Below, piece after piece: positions 7,295 through 15,962 of a stretch of DNA of 64,000 nucleotides. The notes under the pieces were generated by a model. It searched no databases. It was not told the origin of the DNA and worked only from the letters and a program-made list of their open reading frames with translations. Source of the stretch: Iodobacter arcticus (GTDB lineage: Bacteria; Pseudomonadota; Gammaproteobacteria; Burkholderiales; Chitinibacteraceae); assembly GCF_042664895.1 (NCBI RefSeq), contig NZ_JBHTBQ010000033.1, forward strand, positions 186,001 through 250,000, read 5' to 3'. Positions within the stretch are counted from its first letter, which is position 1; each line of letters begins with the position of its first letter. Position numbers and translations under genes: made by a program.

Positions 7295-8349
7295 TTTACG
7301 GCTTGGGCGCGGATGAGTATTTTCATCCGTCCTGTTGTGGCGGCTTGTGTTTCTGCAGACAGGCCTGCTCCTTTTAGCTGGGTTTGCAGACTGCTGGCTT
7401 GAGAGTCGGGCAATTCTAGACTGAGCGAGCCATTGGCGTATTCCAGCTGTTCTAATTGCAGGCCGCTTCCTGCAATATTGGCCACTTGCAGGAGCAGATC
7501 CAGGCTGTCGCCTGCGCCATTGCTGCTGAGCCCGCCGCCTTCGCGCAGCTTGCTTTGTAATTGTAATATGGGGTCGAACACCGGCTCGCCCGGAAAGGCT
7601 GCAGCATAGGTTTGGCGCATTTCACGCTGCAAAGCCAGCTTGGTGCTGCGTAATTGCCACCAGTCACCGATCTGCCCGAGTAAAACTACTGCAAAAATTG
7701 CACTTAATGATAGTGCAGGTGTTTGCAGTGTTTTCCAGTCAAATTGCCATTGGCTGCGTTGCGCAAAATCACCTTGTAGCAAATTAGTGCCGGGCTCTGT
7801 GTGCTGGATTAAATCTGCGAGGATCAAATCTTCACGCGGCGCGTCGCCAATCAGCCCATCTAAAATACTTGCATCTTCAAACTGGCTGTATTGCCCTTCA
7901 GGGGTGCGTACAAGGCAGGCTTGCTGATCAAGGGCGATGCACCAGTGTGTACCTTCGGGCAAAAAGTCGTAAAGACTCCATGCTGCACTCGGGGTGATCT
8001 GGTGTTCGGCGAGCAGGCTAAGGCAGCGCTCCAGCCATTTTCTCTCTACAGCAATAATTTTATTGCTCTGATCTTTAAGGCCGAAGTGCAGAGTGGCTGC
8101 CGGGCTAAGTAGGCGATCCTCTAAAAGATGGGGCAAGAGCTTGTAGCGCCGTGCTAAAGATTGCTTGGGCAGCGCGGCGATATAGATATTGGAAAGTGCC
8201 GCAGGGACAATAAGCTCGATGCGCTGTGCACGAGGGAGTGCGCTAAGTGTTGCCGAGCCGGATGCCTGCTCGGTAAACCAGCGGACTTCTGTCGTTGCAA
8301 GATCACAAGCAGGAAGAATGCGTAGGAGTGTATGTATATGATCGTTCAC
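7291..8349 (-). CDS. gspL: Type II secretion system protein L
   Basis: 352 aa. The N-terminal ~200 residues form the cytoplasmic actin-like domain that docks the GspE ATPase. A single membrane span lies at ~211-228 and the rest is the periplasmic ferredoxin-like domain. The start codon is GTG with no obvious Shine-Dalgarno. It is the first gene of gspL-gspM-gspN, whose neighbours upstream are a tRNA gene on the other strand rather than gspC-K, so the operon is separated from the rest of the machine. Confidence 0.9.
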   Translation of the reverse strand: MNDHIHTLLRILPACDLATTEVRWFTEQASGSATLSALPRAQRIELIVPAALSNIYIAALPKQSLARRYKLLPHLLEDRLLSPAATLHFGLKDQSNKIIAVERKWLERCLSLLAEHQITPSAAWSLYDFLPEGTHWCIALDQQACLVRTPEGQYSQFEDASILDGLIGDAPREDLILADLIQHTEPGTNLLQGDFAQRSQWQFDWKTLQTPALSLSAIFAVVLLGQIGDWWQLRSTKLALQREMRQTYAAAFPGEPVFDPILQLQSKLREGGGLSSNGAGDSLDLLLQVANIAGSGLQLEQLEYANGSLSLELPDSQASSLQTQLKGAGLSAETQAATTGRMKILIRAQAVK

Positions 8350-8512
8350 GGGCAGAGTGACGTTAGAGTGTAAGGGGTGAAAAGCTGTGCGGAGTATGAC
8401 ATAAACTTTTTATGGGCTGTGGTAGATTGCGATTATCTTACTGATATATTAAACATAATCGTGCTCTTGATGGTCTTTGAAAAAGTTTTTTGAAATATTT
8501 TTGAAAAAACAC

Positions 8513-8541
8513 TTGGCAAGGCTGAGTTCCTCACATAGAAT
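8513..8541 (+). promoter_or_regulatory. Sigma-70-type promoter of tRNA-Leu
   Basis: TTGGCA at 8513-8518, a 17-base spacer and TAGAAT at 8536-8541, followed by a GC-rich GCGGG discriminator typical of stringently controlled stable-RNA promoters. The tRNA begins 45 bases after the -10. Confidence 0.75.
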
Positions 8542-8585
8542 GCGGGTCTTCCTTCGGTGCACAAGCAAACGCAGCGAAGAGAAGT

Positions 8586-8670
8586 GGGGGGTTGGCGGAA
8601 TTGGTAGACGCACTGGATTTAGGTTCCAGCGCCGTAAGGTGTAAGAGTTCGAGTCTCTTATCCCCCACCA
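8586..8670 (+). tRNA. tRNA-Leu (UAG)
   Basis: 85 nt including an encoded CCA. The acceptor GGGGGGT pairs with ATCCCCC (one G-U). The D-arm is of the TGGCGGAATTGG type, the anticodon stem CTGGA/TCCAG encloses TTTAGGT with anticodon TAG at 8620-8622, there is a class II long variable arm, and the T-arm is AAGAGTTCGAGTCTCTT. An ORF running through it on the minus strand is not real. Confidence 0.97.
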
Positions 8671-8680
8671 AATATTCTGA

Positions 8681-8716
8681 AAAAGCCGCAAGAGTGATGC
8701 TCTTGCGGCTTTTTTC
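8681..8716 (+). terminator. Terminator after tRNA-Leu
   Basis: AAAAGCCGCAAGAG pairs with CTCTTGCGGCTTTT around a short loop and ends in a T run, 10 bases after the CCA end. Confidence 0.9.
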
Positions 8717-9160
8717 ATGCGCGTAATTTTTGTGTGTTTTGGGTTGCTGGTGTGCAGCTCAAAATAATTCGTAGCAAGATAGCAAGAAATCTTCCTGTTC
8801 TTGTTTTTAATCGTGCCTTTCAGCTCTAAAAAAACTAGCCTTGCCTTCTGCTCAATTCCAATCTGCCCGCGATCAATCATGCTCAGTTTTTTGCTGGCTT
8901 AAAGCCTGATTGGGGTTGTGTTTGGGGTAGTCTTGCGGCTGGTTAATAATTCTGTTTGGATTTGCGCCCTGTTGTGCGCTAAACTTACCGACTTTGTTGG
9001 TAAGTCACACTGGGCGCTAGGCGTCTGCTTGCTCTTTTAGGGGCAGGTTGGGCACTTGAAGATCCTACGGATCTTGCGTATTGCTGCTGATGAGCTGGCT
9101 TTATCCCCTATTTATTAAGATGCGTGTACGCGCGTTGATCCCCCATAGGAATGGTTTGAA
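8717..9160 (+). other. Gene-free 444-bp leader region upstream of tig
   Basis: No ORF here is supported. It contains nested inverted repeats: GCGCCC (about 8968) with GGGCGC (about 9012) enclosing CTTACC/GGTAAG, and AAGATCC/GGATCTT at 9059-9075. These could be a structured 5' leader of tig or a small RNA. I see no known riboswitch. Confidence 0.4.
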
Positions 9161-10468
9161 ATGCAAGTACAACTAGAAACCCTGAATCAACTCGAGCGTC
9201 GCCTGTCTATTTCCGTGCCTCGGGAAGAAATTACCGAACAAGTTAACGCACGCTTAAAGCACGTTGCAAAAACAGCAAAAATTGCTGGTTTCCGTCCGGG
9301 CAAAGCACCGATGAAGATCGTTGCGCAAAACTACGGCTTCCGCATCCAAGAAGAAGTGTTGGGTGAAACAGTTGAAGTGAGTTTTGGTCAGGCTGTGCAA
9401 GAGCAAAAGCTGCGCGTAGCGGGCTATCCACGTTTCGAGCCAAAAGATGCGGCGGAAGAAACAGGCGATTTCCAATTCTCGGCGACCTTTGAAGTGTACC
9501 CAGAAGTGGTGATCGGCGATTTAGCTGCTGCTCAAATTGAAAAACCAGTATTGGATTTATCTGATGCTGAAGTAGAAAAAACGGTTGATATCCTGCGCCG
9601 CCAGCGTACTCGCTTTGAGCGCGTAGAGCGCGAAGCAGCTGATGGCGATCGCGTGATTGTTGACTTCAAAGGCGCAATCGACGGCGTATTGTTTGACGGC
9701 GGCTCTGCTGAAAACCACGCTTTCTTGCTGGGCAAGGGTCAAATGTTGCCAGGTTTCGAAGCCGGTGTGATTGGCATGAAAGAAGACGAAACCAAATCGG
9801 TTAGCGTTGAATTTCCTGCTGATTACCATGGTGCCGATGTTGCAGGCAAAACTGCAGTATTCGAAATCACAGTTAAAAATGTTGCTGCTGCAATCTTGCC
9901 AGAAGTCGATGCAGAATTCGCAAAAAGCCTCGGTATTGTCGATGGCGATGTAGAGAAAATGCGCGCTGAAGTACGTGGCAATCTAGAACGCGAAGTACGC
10001 TTCCGTCTGAAAGCACGCGCTAAAGAAAACGTCATGACTGCGCTGATCGCTGCTGCGCCAGTTGATTTGCCTAAGGCTTTAGTGCAATTAGAAATCGGTC
10101 GTTTGGCTGAAGGTGCATTAGCAGACTTGAAAGCACGCGGTATCGACCCAAAGTATGTTCCGTTCTCGCCGGAAATGTTCGAAGCGCAAGCACAGCGCCG
10201 TGTTCACCTTGGTTTGGCTTTAGCTGAACTGGTGAAAGGCAATGCTTTAGAGGCTAAGCTAGAACAAGTGAAGGCCGTTGTTGAAGACTTGGCGCAGAAT
10301 TACGAAGATCCAAGCGAAGTTGTAGCTTGGTACTTTGAAGATCGTGAGCGTTTGGCGGGTCCGGAATCAATGGCATTGGAAGACAATGTGGTTGAGTTTG
10401 TATTAGCTAAGGCACAAGTAACTGAAAAAGGCATGTCCTTTGAAGAACTGATGGGCCAACAAGGCTAA
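9161..10468 (+). CDS. tig: Trigger factor
   Basis: 435-aa ribosome-bound chaperone and peptidyl-prolyl isomerase. The N-terminal ribosome-binding domain carries the signature GFRPGKAP (residues ~44-51). The FKBP-type PPIase domain is at ~155-245 (GDRVIVDFKGAIDG, LPGFEAGVIGMKEDE), followed by the helical C-terminal substrate cradle. Length is normal (E. coli 432). The AGGA of TAGGAATGG precedes the ATG. It heads the conserved tig-clpP-clpX-lon order, coupling folding of new chains with ATP-dependent proteolysis. Confidence 0.97.
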   Translation: MQVQLETLNQLERRLSISVPREEITEQVNARLKHVAKTAKIAGFRPGKAPMKIVAQNYGFRIQEEVLGETVEVSFGQAVQEQKLRVAGYPRFEPKDAAEETGDFQFSATFEVYPEVVIGDLAAAQIEKPVLDLSDAEVEKTVDILRRQRTRFERVEREAADGDRVIVDFKGAIDGVLFDGGSAENHAFLLGKGQMLPGFEAGVIGMKEDETKSVSVEFPADYHGADVAGKTAVFEITVKNVAAAILPEVDAEFAKSLGIVDGDVEKMRAEVRGNLEREVRFRLKARAKENVMTALIAAAPVDLPKALVQLEIGRLAEGALADLKARGIDPKYVPFSPEMFEAQAQRRVHLGLALAELVKGNALEAKLEQVKAVVEDLAQNYEDPSEVVAWYFEDRERLAGPESMALEDNVVEFVLAKAQVTEKGMSFEELMGQQG

Positions 10469-10488
10469 TCATTCTCAGTTAGGTGCTA

Positions 10489-10520
10489 CGATAAAGTGTC
10501 ATTAAGGTGGCACTTTATCG
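10489..10520 (+). terminator. Hairpin between tig and clpP
   Basis: CGATAAAGTG pairs exactly with CACTTTATCG around a 12-base loop; only a short TTT follows, so it may attenuate rather than fully terminate. Confidence 0.5.
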
Positions 10521-10552
10521 TTTGAATGACCCTAAATTTCTGAGAGAAAAAG

Positions 10553-11185
10553 ATGTCGAGACAAGAATTTGATCCGCAAAACCTTGGGTATATCCCAATG
10601 GTCGTTGAGCAAAGCGGTCGTGGCGAGCGTTCTTATGATATCTACTCGCGCCTCTTAAAAGAGCGTGTTATTTTCTTGGTCGGCCCAGTAAACGATCAAA
10701 GCGCAAATCTGATTGTTGCGCAGATGTTGTTTTTGGAATCCGAAAATCCAGATAAAGATATTCATCTGTATATCAATTCCCCAGGTGGCTCGGTAACGGC
10801 TGGTCTGGCGATTTACGACACAATGAATTTTATCAAGCCTGATGTATCGACAATGTGCGTAGGGATGGCTGCCAGTATGGGCGCATTCTTATTATCTAGC
10901 GGTGCTAAGGGTAAGCGTTTTGCCTTGCCTAATTCACGCATTATGATTCACCAGCCATTGATTGGTGGTTTATCAGGGCAAGCGTCTGATGTTGAAATTC
11001 ATGCCCGTGAATTGATCAAAACTAAACGCTCCCTGAATGAAATGCTGGCCAAGCATACTGGCCAAAGCATCGAAACGGTTGAGCATGATACTGATCGTGA
11101 TAACTTTATGAGTGCTGCAGAATCAAAAGATTACGGTCTGATTGATGAAGTATTGCAATCTCGTAGCACGGTAGCGGGCAAGTAA
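10553..11185 (+). CDS. clpP: ATP-dependent Clp protease proteolytic subunit
   Basis: 210 aa, serine protease that forms the 14-mer degradation chamber. The nucleophile is Ser108 (GMAASMGAFL) and the base His133 (MIHQP); the Asp lies in the usual downstream DTDRDNF segment. There is a GAGAGAAAAAG purine-rich ribosome site before ATG. It is followed by a terminator and then clpX, its unfoldase partner. Confidence 0.98.
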   Translation: MSRQEFDPQNLGYIPMVVEQSGRGERSYDIYSRLLKERVIFLVGPVNDQSANLIVAQMLFLESENPDKDIHLYINSPGGSVTAGLAIYDTMNFIKPDVSTMCVGMAASMGAFLLSSGAKGKRFALPNSRIMIHQPLIGGLSGQASDVEIHARELIKTKRSLNEMLAKHTGQSIETVEHDTDRDNFMSAAESKDYGLIDEVLQSRSTVAGK

Positions 11186-11208
11186 GCTTGTACTGAGTTG
11201 TGACAATG

Positions 11209-11233
11209 CCGCCAGCGTGCCTGGCGGTTTTTT
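11209..11233 (+). terminator. Terminator between clpP and clpX
   Basis: CCGCCAG-CGTGC-CTGGCGG followed by six T residues. Confidence 0.88.
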
Positions 11234-11313
11234 ATTCTAGTGGCCTGTCGGGTTGGTGGTTTTAAATAAGACAGGCTGCAATGGCCCGTTTTTTTTGGGG
11301 TGTAGGTTAGGCG

Positions 11314-12567
11314 ATGTCAGAAAAACTCCTTTATTGTTCTTTTTGCGGTAAAAGCCAGCACGAAGTGGTTAAGCTGATTGCTGGGCCACAAGTTTTTATC
11401 TGCAACGAATGCATTGAGCTTTGCCGTGATGTGCTGAAAGACGAAGCGGCAGCGGTGATTGGCGAGGCTGAGCAAGTTACAGATGGTAAGCGTGTGCCTA
11501 CGCCGATGGAAATTCGGACCACGCTGGATTCCTATGTGATCGGGCAAGAGCGTGCTAAAAAGATTTTAGCCGTTGCGGTTTACAATCATTACAAGCGCTT
11601 GACTAGCAATAAGTCGAGCGATAATGATGTGGAATTAGCCAAGTCTAATATCCTCTTGATTGGGCCAACAGGCTCAGGCAAGACTTTGCTTGCGCAAACC
11701 ATGGCTAAGCTTCTCGATGTGCCGTTTGTGATTGCGGACGCCACTACGCTGACTGAAGCCGGCTATGTGGGTGAAGACGTTGAGCACATTATTGCCAAGC
11801 TATTGGCTCAGTGTGATTACGATGTAGAGAAAGCCCAGCGCGGCATTATCTATATCGATGAAATCGATAAAATTGCCCGCAAATCTGAAAACCCTTCTAT
11901 TACCCGTGATGTGTCCGGTGAAGGCGTGCAGCAGGCGCTCTTGAAGCTGGTAGAGGGCACGGTTGCCTCGGTGCCGCCTCAAGGCGGGCGTAAGCATCCA
12001 AATCAAGATATGCCACAGGTTGATACCACGAATATTTTATTTATTTGTGGTGGTGCATTTGAAGGCCTAGACAAGATTATTCGTAATCGCTCAGTGAAAA
12101 GTGGTATTGGCTTTGGTGCCGAAGTCATGAGCAAAGACGAAAATACCAGTGTCGGCAAAATGCTGCACACGGTTGAGCCGGATGACTTGATTCGCTTTGG
12201 TCTGATCCCAGAATTTGTTGGCCGCTTGCCGGTTACCGCAACGCTGGAAGAGTTGGATGAAGCGGCGCTAGTGTCTATCTTGACCGAGCCAAAGAATGCG
12301 CTGATCAAGCAATATCAGAAGTTGTTCTCCTTGGAAGGCGTTGAGCTGGAAGTCGGTAAAGAAGCTTTGGCTTCGATTGCACATAAGGCGATGGAGCGTA
12401 AGATCGGTGCGCGTGGTTTGCGCTCGATTGTTGAATCATCACTCTTGGATATCATGTACGAGCTGCCTTCCTTGAAGGGAGTGGAGCGCGTAGTGGTGGA
12501 TGAGGCGGTGATCAAGAACGCAACAGCACCAACGATTGTGTACGCAGATCCAGCGGCTGCAGTTTAA
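11314..12567 (+). CDS. clpX: ATP-dependent Clp protease ATP-binding subunit
   Basis: 417-aa AAA+ unfoldase that feeds substrates to ClpP. The N-terminal zinc-binding domain has Cys8, Cys11, Cys30 and Cys33. The Walker A motif GPTGSGKT is at ~117-124, Walker B IIYIDEIDK follows, and the pore loop GYVGEDVE and sensor regions are intact. The IGF-type ClpP-docking loop is present as SGIGFGAEV. It lies 128 bases after clpP and behind a terminator, so it probably has its own promoter as well. Confidence 0.98.
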   Translation: MSEKLLYCSFCGKSQHEVVKLIAGPQVFICNECIELCRDVLKDEAAAVIGEAEQVTDGKRVPTPMEIRTTLDSYVIGQERAKKILAVAVYNHYKRLTSNKSSDNDVELAKSNILLIGPTGSGKTLLAQTMAKLLDVPFVIADATTLTEAGYVGEDVEHIIAKLLAQCDYDVEKAQRGIIYIDEIDKIARKSENPSITRDVSGEGVQQALLKLVEGTVASVPPQGGRKHPNQDMPQVDTTNILFICGGAFEGLDKIIRNRSVKSGIGFGAEVMSKDENTSVGKMLHTVEPDDLIRFGLIPEFVGRLPVTATLEELDEAALVSILTEPKNALIKQYQKLFSLEGVELEVGKEALASIAHKAMERKIGARGLRSIVESSLLDIMYELPSLKGVERVVVDEAVIKNATAPTIVYADPAAAV

Positions 12568-12574
12568 AGAGGGA

Positions 12575-12609
12575 AGGCACTTGCCGTGTGCAAGTGCCTG
12601 TTTAATTTT
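12575..12609 (+). terminator. Likely terminator after clpX
   Basis: AGGCACTTG pairs with CAAGTGCCT around a 7-base loop, followed by the T-rich GTTTAATTTT. Confidence 0.65.
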
Positions 12610-12705
12610 GAATATTTCATATGCCCCTGTGGTATTTGAAATATTCAGGTCAGTTTTTGTTCCAGGGCATTGTATTTCCTTGCCCGCACCCCCATGATCT
12701 GGGGG
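12610..12705 (+). promoter_or_regulatory. Inverted repeats and possible heat-shock promoter upstream of lon
   Basis: GAATATTTCA (12610-12619) and TGAAATATTC (12637-12646) form a perfect 10-bp inverted repeat. Further on, ATTGTA (12669-12674), a 15-base gap and CCCCATGAT (12690-12698) weakly resemble a sigma-32 promoter (CTTGAA / CCCCATNT). The -10 part lies inside a second hairpin, CCCCCA-TGATC-TGGGGG. Lon is heat-inducible in E. coli; here that is inference. Confidence 0.35.
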
Positions 12706-12733
12706 ATAAATCCATTATTGAGGACCCTTGTTG

Positions 12734-15148
12734 ATGTCCCAAACTGTTGCGTTTGCTGACGATGTCCATTTGCCGCTGCTACCGCTACGAGATGTGGTGG
12801 TGTTTCCGCATATGGTTATCCCGCTATTTGTGGGTCGCCCAAAGTCGATTCGCGCGCTAGAAGCCGCGATGGAAGATGGCCGCCATATCCTGCTGGTTGC
12901 GCAAAAAAACGCCCAGAAAGATGAGCCAGGCTTGGCTGACATTTATCCTGTAGGAACGATTGCCAGCATCTTGCAGATGCTGAAACTGCCCGATGGCACG
13001 GTAAAAGTGCTGGTAGAGGGCGGTCAGCGTGCCGAGGTGACTGATATTGATGAAGAGGCGGGCTTTTATAGCGCCATCGCTCATCCGGTTGATGCAAGTG
13101 GTGAGCAGGGGCATGAAGTAGAAGCCATGCGCCGCGCCTTGCTGACTCAATTTGATCAGTTCGTTAAGCTCAATAAAAAAATTCCACCAGAAATTCTGAC
13201 TTCCCTCGCTGGGATTGAAGATGCTCATCGTCTGGCTGATACGATTGCTGCGCATCTGCCTTTAAAGCTTGAGCAAAAGCAATCCATCCTCGAGATGTTT
13301 GATCTGCGTCGCCGGATGGAGCAGCTATTAAAACAGCTGGAATCCGAGCTGGATATTTTGCAGGTTGAAAAGCGTATTCGTGGGCGCGTGAAGCGCCAGA
13401 TGGAGAAAAGCCAGCGTGAGTATTATCTGAACGAGCAGGTTAAGGCGATTCAGAAAGAGCTGGGCGAATTAGACGAAAACGCCGATATCGACGAGCTTGA
13501 TAAAAAAATCAAGAACGCCGGCATGAGTAAAGAAGCGCGCGATAAAGCAGAATCCGAGCTTAAAAAATTACGCATGATGTCGCCTATGTCAGCAGAAGCG
13601 ACCGTGGTGCGTAATTACATCGATACCCTGCTCGATTTGCCGTGGAAAAAGAAAACCAAAATCAGCAAAGAATTACCTGCTGCTGAATTGGTGCTCGATA
13701 CCGATCATTACGGGCTAGAAAAGGTGAAAGAGCGCATTGTTGAGTACCTCGCAGTACAAAGCCGTGTTGAAAAGCTTAAAGCGCCGATTCTGTGCCTTGT
13801 AGGGCCGCCGGGCGTGGGTAAGACCTCCTTGGGCGAGTCGATTGCACGCGCAACCAATCGCAAGTTTGTACGCATGGCCTTGGGTGGCGTGCGTGACGAG
13901 TCCGAGATTCGTGGGCATCGCCGCACCTATATCGGCTCAATGCCGGGCAAGATTTTGCAGTCGATGACTAAAATTGGCGTGAAAAATCCGCTATTTTTAC
14001 TTGATGAAGTCGATAAGATGGGCGCAGATTTCCGTGGCGACCCTTCTTCTGCCTTGTTGGAAGTGTTGGATCCGGAACAAAACCACGCATTTAGCGACCA
14101 TTATCTGGAAGTTGATTTTGATTTGTCGGATGTGATGTTTGTTGCCACCGCAAATTCATTAAATATTCCTCCTGCTTTGCTGGATCGGATGGAAGTTATT
14201 CGTTTGTCGGGCTATACCGAAGACGAAAAAGTAAATATTGCCCTAAAGTACTTAGTGCCAAAGCAAGTTAAGGCTAATGGCGTACAAGAGGGTGAGTTGG
14301 TGATCTCCGACACAGCTGTGCGTGATGTGGTGCGTTACTACACACGTGAGGCCGGTGTGCGTAGCTTGGATCGGGAAATTGCTCGCATCTGCCGTAAGGT
14401 AGTGAAGAGTCTTTTGATGAAACCAAGCGATAAAAAGATTACTGTTACCCCGAAAAACTTGGAAAAGTATCTTGGTGTACATCGTTTTGACTACGGAGTG
14501 GCCGAGCAAACGAATCAAGTTGGGCAGGTAACAGGTCTTGCCTGGACTGAAGTGGGGGGCGAATTGCTCACCATCGAAGCGGTAAAATTCCCAGGTAAGG
14601 GCAAAATGATTCAAACCGGTAAGCTGGGTGATGTGATGCAAGAATCCATCCAAGCTGCTTTATCGGTCGTGCGTAGCCGCGCTAAAGCATTGGGGATTGA
14701 CCCGGATTTCTATCAGAAAATTGATATGCACATTCACTTTCCTGAAGGGGCTACGCCAAAAGATGGTCCATCTGCAGGGATTGGTATTGCCACGGCAATG
14801 GTGTCGGTATTGTCGGGTATTCCGGTTCGCTGTGATGTTGCAATGACCGGAGAGATCACGCTACGTGGCGAAGTATTGCCAATTGGTGGTTTAAAGGAGA
14901 AACTGCTTGCTGCTCACCGTGGGGGCATTAAGCAGGTGTTAATTCCTGAGGGCAATGTTAAGGATCTTGCCGAGATCCCTGACAATGTGAAGCGCGGACT
15001 TACCATTCACCCAGTTAAGTGGATCGACCAGGTGTTGGGGTTTGCCTTAGAGCGTTTGCCGGAGATTTTGCCGGAAGAAGTTGTGAGTGTGGAGCCCGTT
15101 CTGCCGCAAGCAGGGGTGGAAGTGACCGGACAGCTTACAAAACATTAG
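12734..15148 (+). CDS. lon: ATP-dependent protease La
   Basis: 804 aa from the ATG at 12734. Two in-frame TTG codons precede it (12728, 12731), but GAGGA at 12718-12722 is best spaced for the ATG. N-terminal substrate-binding domain (residues ~10-200), coiled coil, AAA+ module with Walker A GPPGVGKT at 357-364, and the C-terminal serine/lysine protease domain with Ser680 (DGPSAG) and Lys723 (GLKEKLLAA). Degrades misfolded and regulatory proteins in the cytoplasm. The hupB promoter begins on its stop codon. Confidence 0.98.
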   Translation: MSQTVAFADDVHLPLLPLRDVVVFPHMVIPLFVGRPKSIRALEAAMEDGRHILLVAQKNAQKDEPGLADIYPVGTIASILQMLKLPDGTVKVLVEGGQRAEVTDIDEEAGFYSAIAHPVDASGEQGHEVEAMRRALLTQFDQFVKLNKKIPPEILTSLAGIEDAHRLADTIAAHLPLKLEQKQSILEMFDLRRRMEQLLKQLESELDILQVEKRIRGRVKRQMEKSQREYYLNEQVKAIQKELGELDENADIDELDKKIKNAGMSKEARDKAESELKKLRMMSPMSAEATVVRNYIDTLLDLPWKKKTKISKELPAAELVLDTDHYGLEKVKERIVEYLAVQSRVEKLKAPILCLVGPPGVGKTSLGESIARATNRKFVRMALGGVRDESEIRGHRRTYIGSMPGKILQSMTKIGVKNPLFLLDEVDKMGADFRGDPSSALLEVLDPEQNHAFSDHYLEVDFDLSDVMFVATANSLNIPPALLDRMEVIRLSGYTEDEKVNIALKYLVPKQVKANGVQEGELVISDTAVRDVVRYYTREAGVRSLDREIARICRKVVKSLLMKPSDKKITVTPKNLEKYLGVHRFDYGVAEQTNQVGQVTGLAWTEVGGELLTIEAVKFPGKGKMIQTGKLGDVMQESIQAALSVVRSRAKALGIDPDFYQKIDMHIHFPEGATPKDGPSAGIGIATAMVSVLSGIPVRCDVAMTGEITLRGEVLPIGGLKEKLLAAHRGGIKQVLIPEGNVKDLAEIPDNVKRGLTIHPVKWIDQVLGFALERLPEILPEEVVSVEPVLPQAGVEVTGQLTKH

Positions 15149-15178
15149 TTGACACAAGATTTTGTGGCTTGCTATAAA
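15149..15178 (+). promoter_or_regulatory. Sigma-70 promoter of hupB
   Basis: TTGACA (15149-15154), an 18-base spacer and TATAAA (15173-15178). The -35 starts on the base after the lon stop codon. Confidence 0.85.
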
Positions 15179-15232
15179 GCTGTAGTCAATAGTTAATCGT
15201 ATCAATCCAATCAGAATTGTAAGGGGACGTAA

Positions 15233-15505
15233 GTGAATAAATCGGAACTCATCAACGCCATCGCAGAATCCGCTGGTCTCTCCAAGGCTGATGCAGGTAA
15301 AGCTCTGGATGCAACAGTAGAAGCCGTTACCAATGCACTGAAGGGCGGCGACGAAGTAACGCTGGTCGGCTTTGGCTCTTTCTATGTGTCTGAGCGTGCT
15401 GAGCGCAGTGGCCGTAATCCACGTACTGGTGAGACTATTGCGATTGCAGCAGCGAAACAGCCTAAATTTAGGGCTGGTAAATCACTGAAAGATGCAGTAC
15501 AATAA
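15233..15505 (+). CDS. hupB: DNA-binding protein HU-beta
   Basis: 90-aa histone-like nucleoid protein acting as a dimer that bends DNA. Starts MNKSELINAIAESAGLSKADA, with the family signature GFGSFYVSERAERSGRNPRTGE and the DNA-binding beta-arm around Arg-Asn-Pro. Start codon GTG with AAGGGGA seven bases upstream. Its position right after lon is the usual proteobacterial order. Own strong promoter and own terminator. Confidence 0.97.
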   Translation: MNKSELINAIAESAGLSKADAGKALDATVEAVTNALKGGDEVTLVGFGSFYVSERAERSGRNPRTGETIAIAAAKQPKFRAGKSLKDAVQ

Positions 15506-15562
15506 TCGACTTACTTTGCTGACTGAATGTTTTTTAGTGCAGTAAAGTGTTCCTTAGGAAAT

Positions 15563-15586
15563 AAGCCCTTTAACAAAAGGGCTTTA
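15563..15586 (+). terminator. Terminator after hupB
   Basis: AAGCCCTTT-AAC-AAAAGGGCTT hairpin followed by TTA; short T-tract. Confidence 0.7.
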
Positions 15587-15652
15587 GCCTAACGCATAAA
15601 AGCATGTGCAGCTCATCCAGTATGATTGCTTTGTTTTGATGTGAATGGAAAA

Positions 15653-15728
15653 GGGTGATTAGCTCAGTTGGTAGAGCGTCTGCCTTACACGCAGAATGTC
15701 GGCGGTTCGACCCCGTCATCACCCACCA
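15653..15728 (+). tRNA. tRNA-Val (UAC)
   Basis: 76 nt with encoded CCA. Acceptor GGGTGAT/ATCACCC, D-arm TAGCTCAGTTGGTAGAGC, anticodon TAC at 15686-15688 between TCTGC and GCAGA, T-loop GGTTCGACCC. Confidence 0.97.
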
Positions 15729-15757
15729 CTCTCTGTACGAAGATGTGGTCGCATTGT

Positions 15758-15834
15758 GGAGTGGTAGTTCAGTTGGTTAGAATACCGGCCTGTCACGCCG
15801 GGGGTCGCGGGTTCGAGTCCCGTCCGCTCCGCCA
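15758..15834 (+). tRNA. tRNA-Asp (GUC)
   Basis: 77 nt with encoded CCA. Acceptor GGAGTGG/CCGCTCC, anticodon GTC at 15792-15794 within CCGGC-CTGTCAC-GCCGG, T-arm CGGGTTCGAGTCCCG. It is 29 bases after tRNA-Val, probably cotranscribed. Confidence 0.97.
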
Positions 15835-15848
15835 ATAAAGATTAAAAT

Positions 15849-15885
15849 AAAAAGCCAAACAGAAATGTTTGGCTTTTTATTTATC
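15849..15885 (+). terminator. Terminator after the Val-Asp tRNA pair
   Basis: AAAAAGCCAAACA-GAAA-TGTTTGGCTTTTT with a T-rich tail. Confidence 0.9.
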
Positions 15886-15962
15886 TATGCCCTGCTTAGC
15901 AAGACAGGCAGGCGTCAATCTGGCATCATATGCCGCGAATCACTTGCGGAGTTGACTGTCTC

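Noticed and set aside
8449..8880. 143-aa minus-strand ORF
   Set aside because: It reads straight through tRNA-Leu and its terminator; the peptide WWGIRDSNSYTLRRWNLNPV is the usual false tRNA translation.
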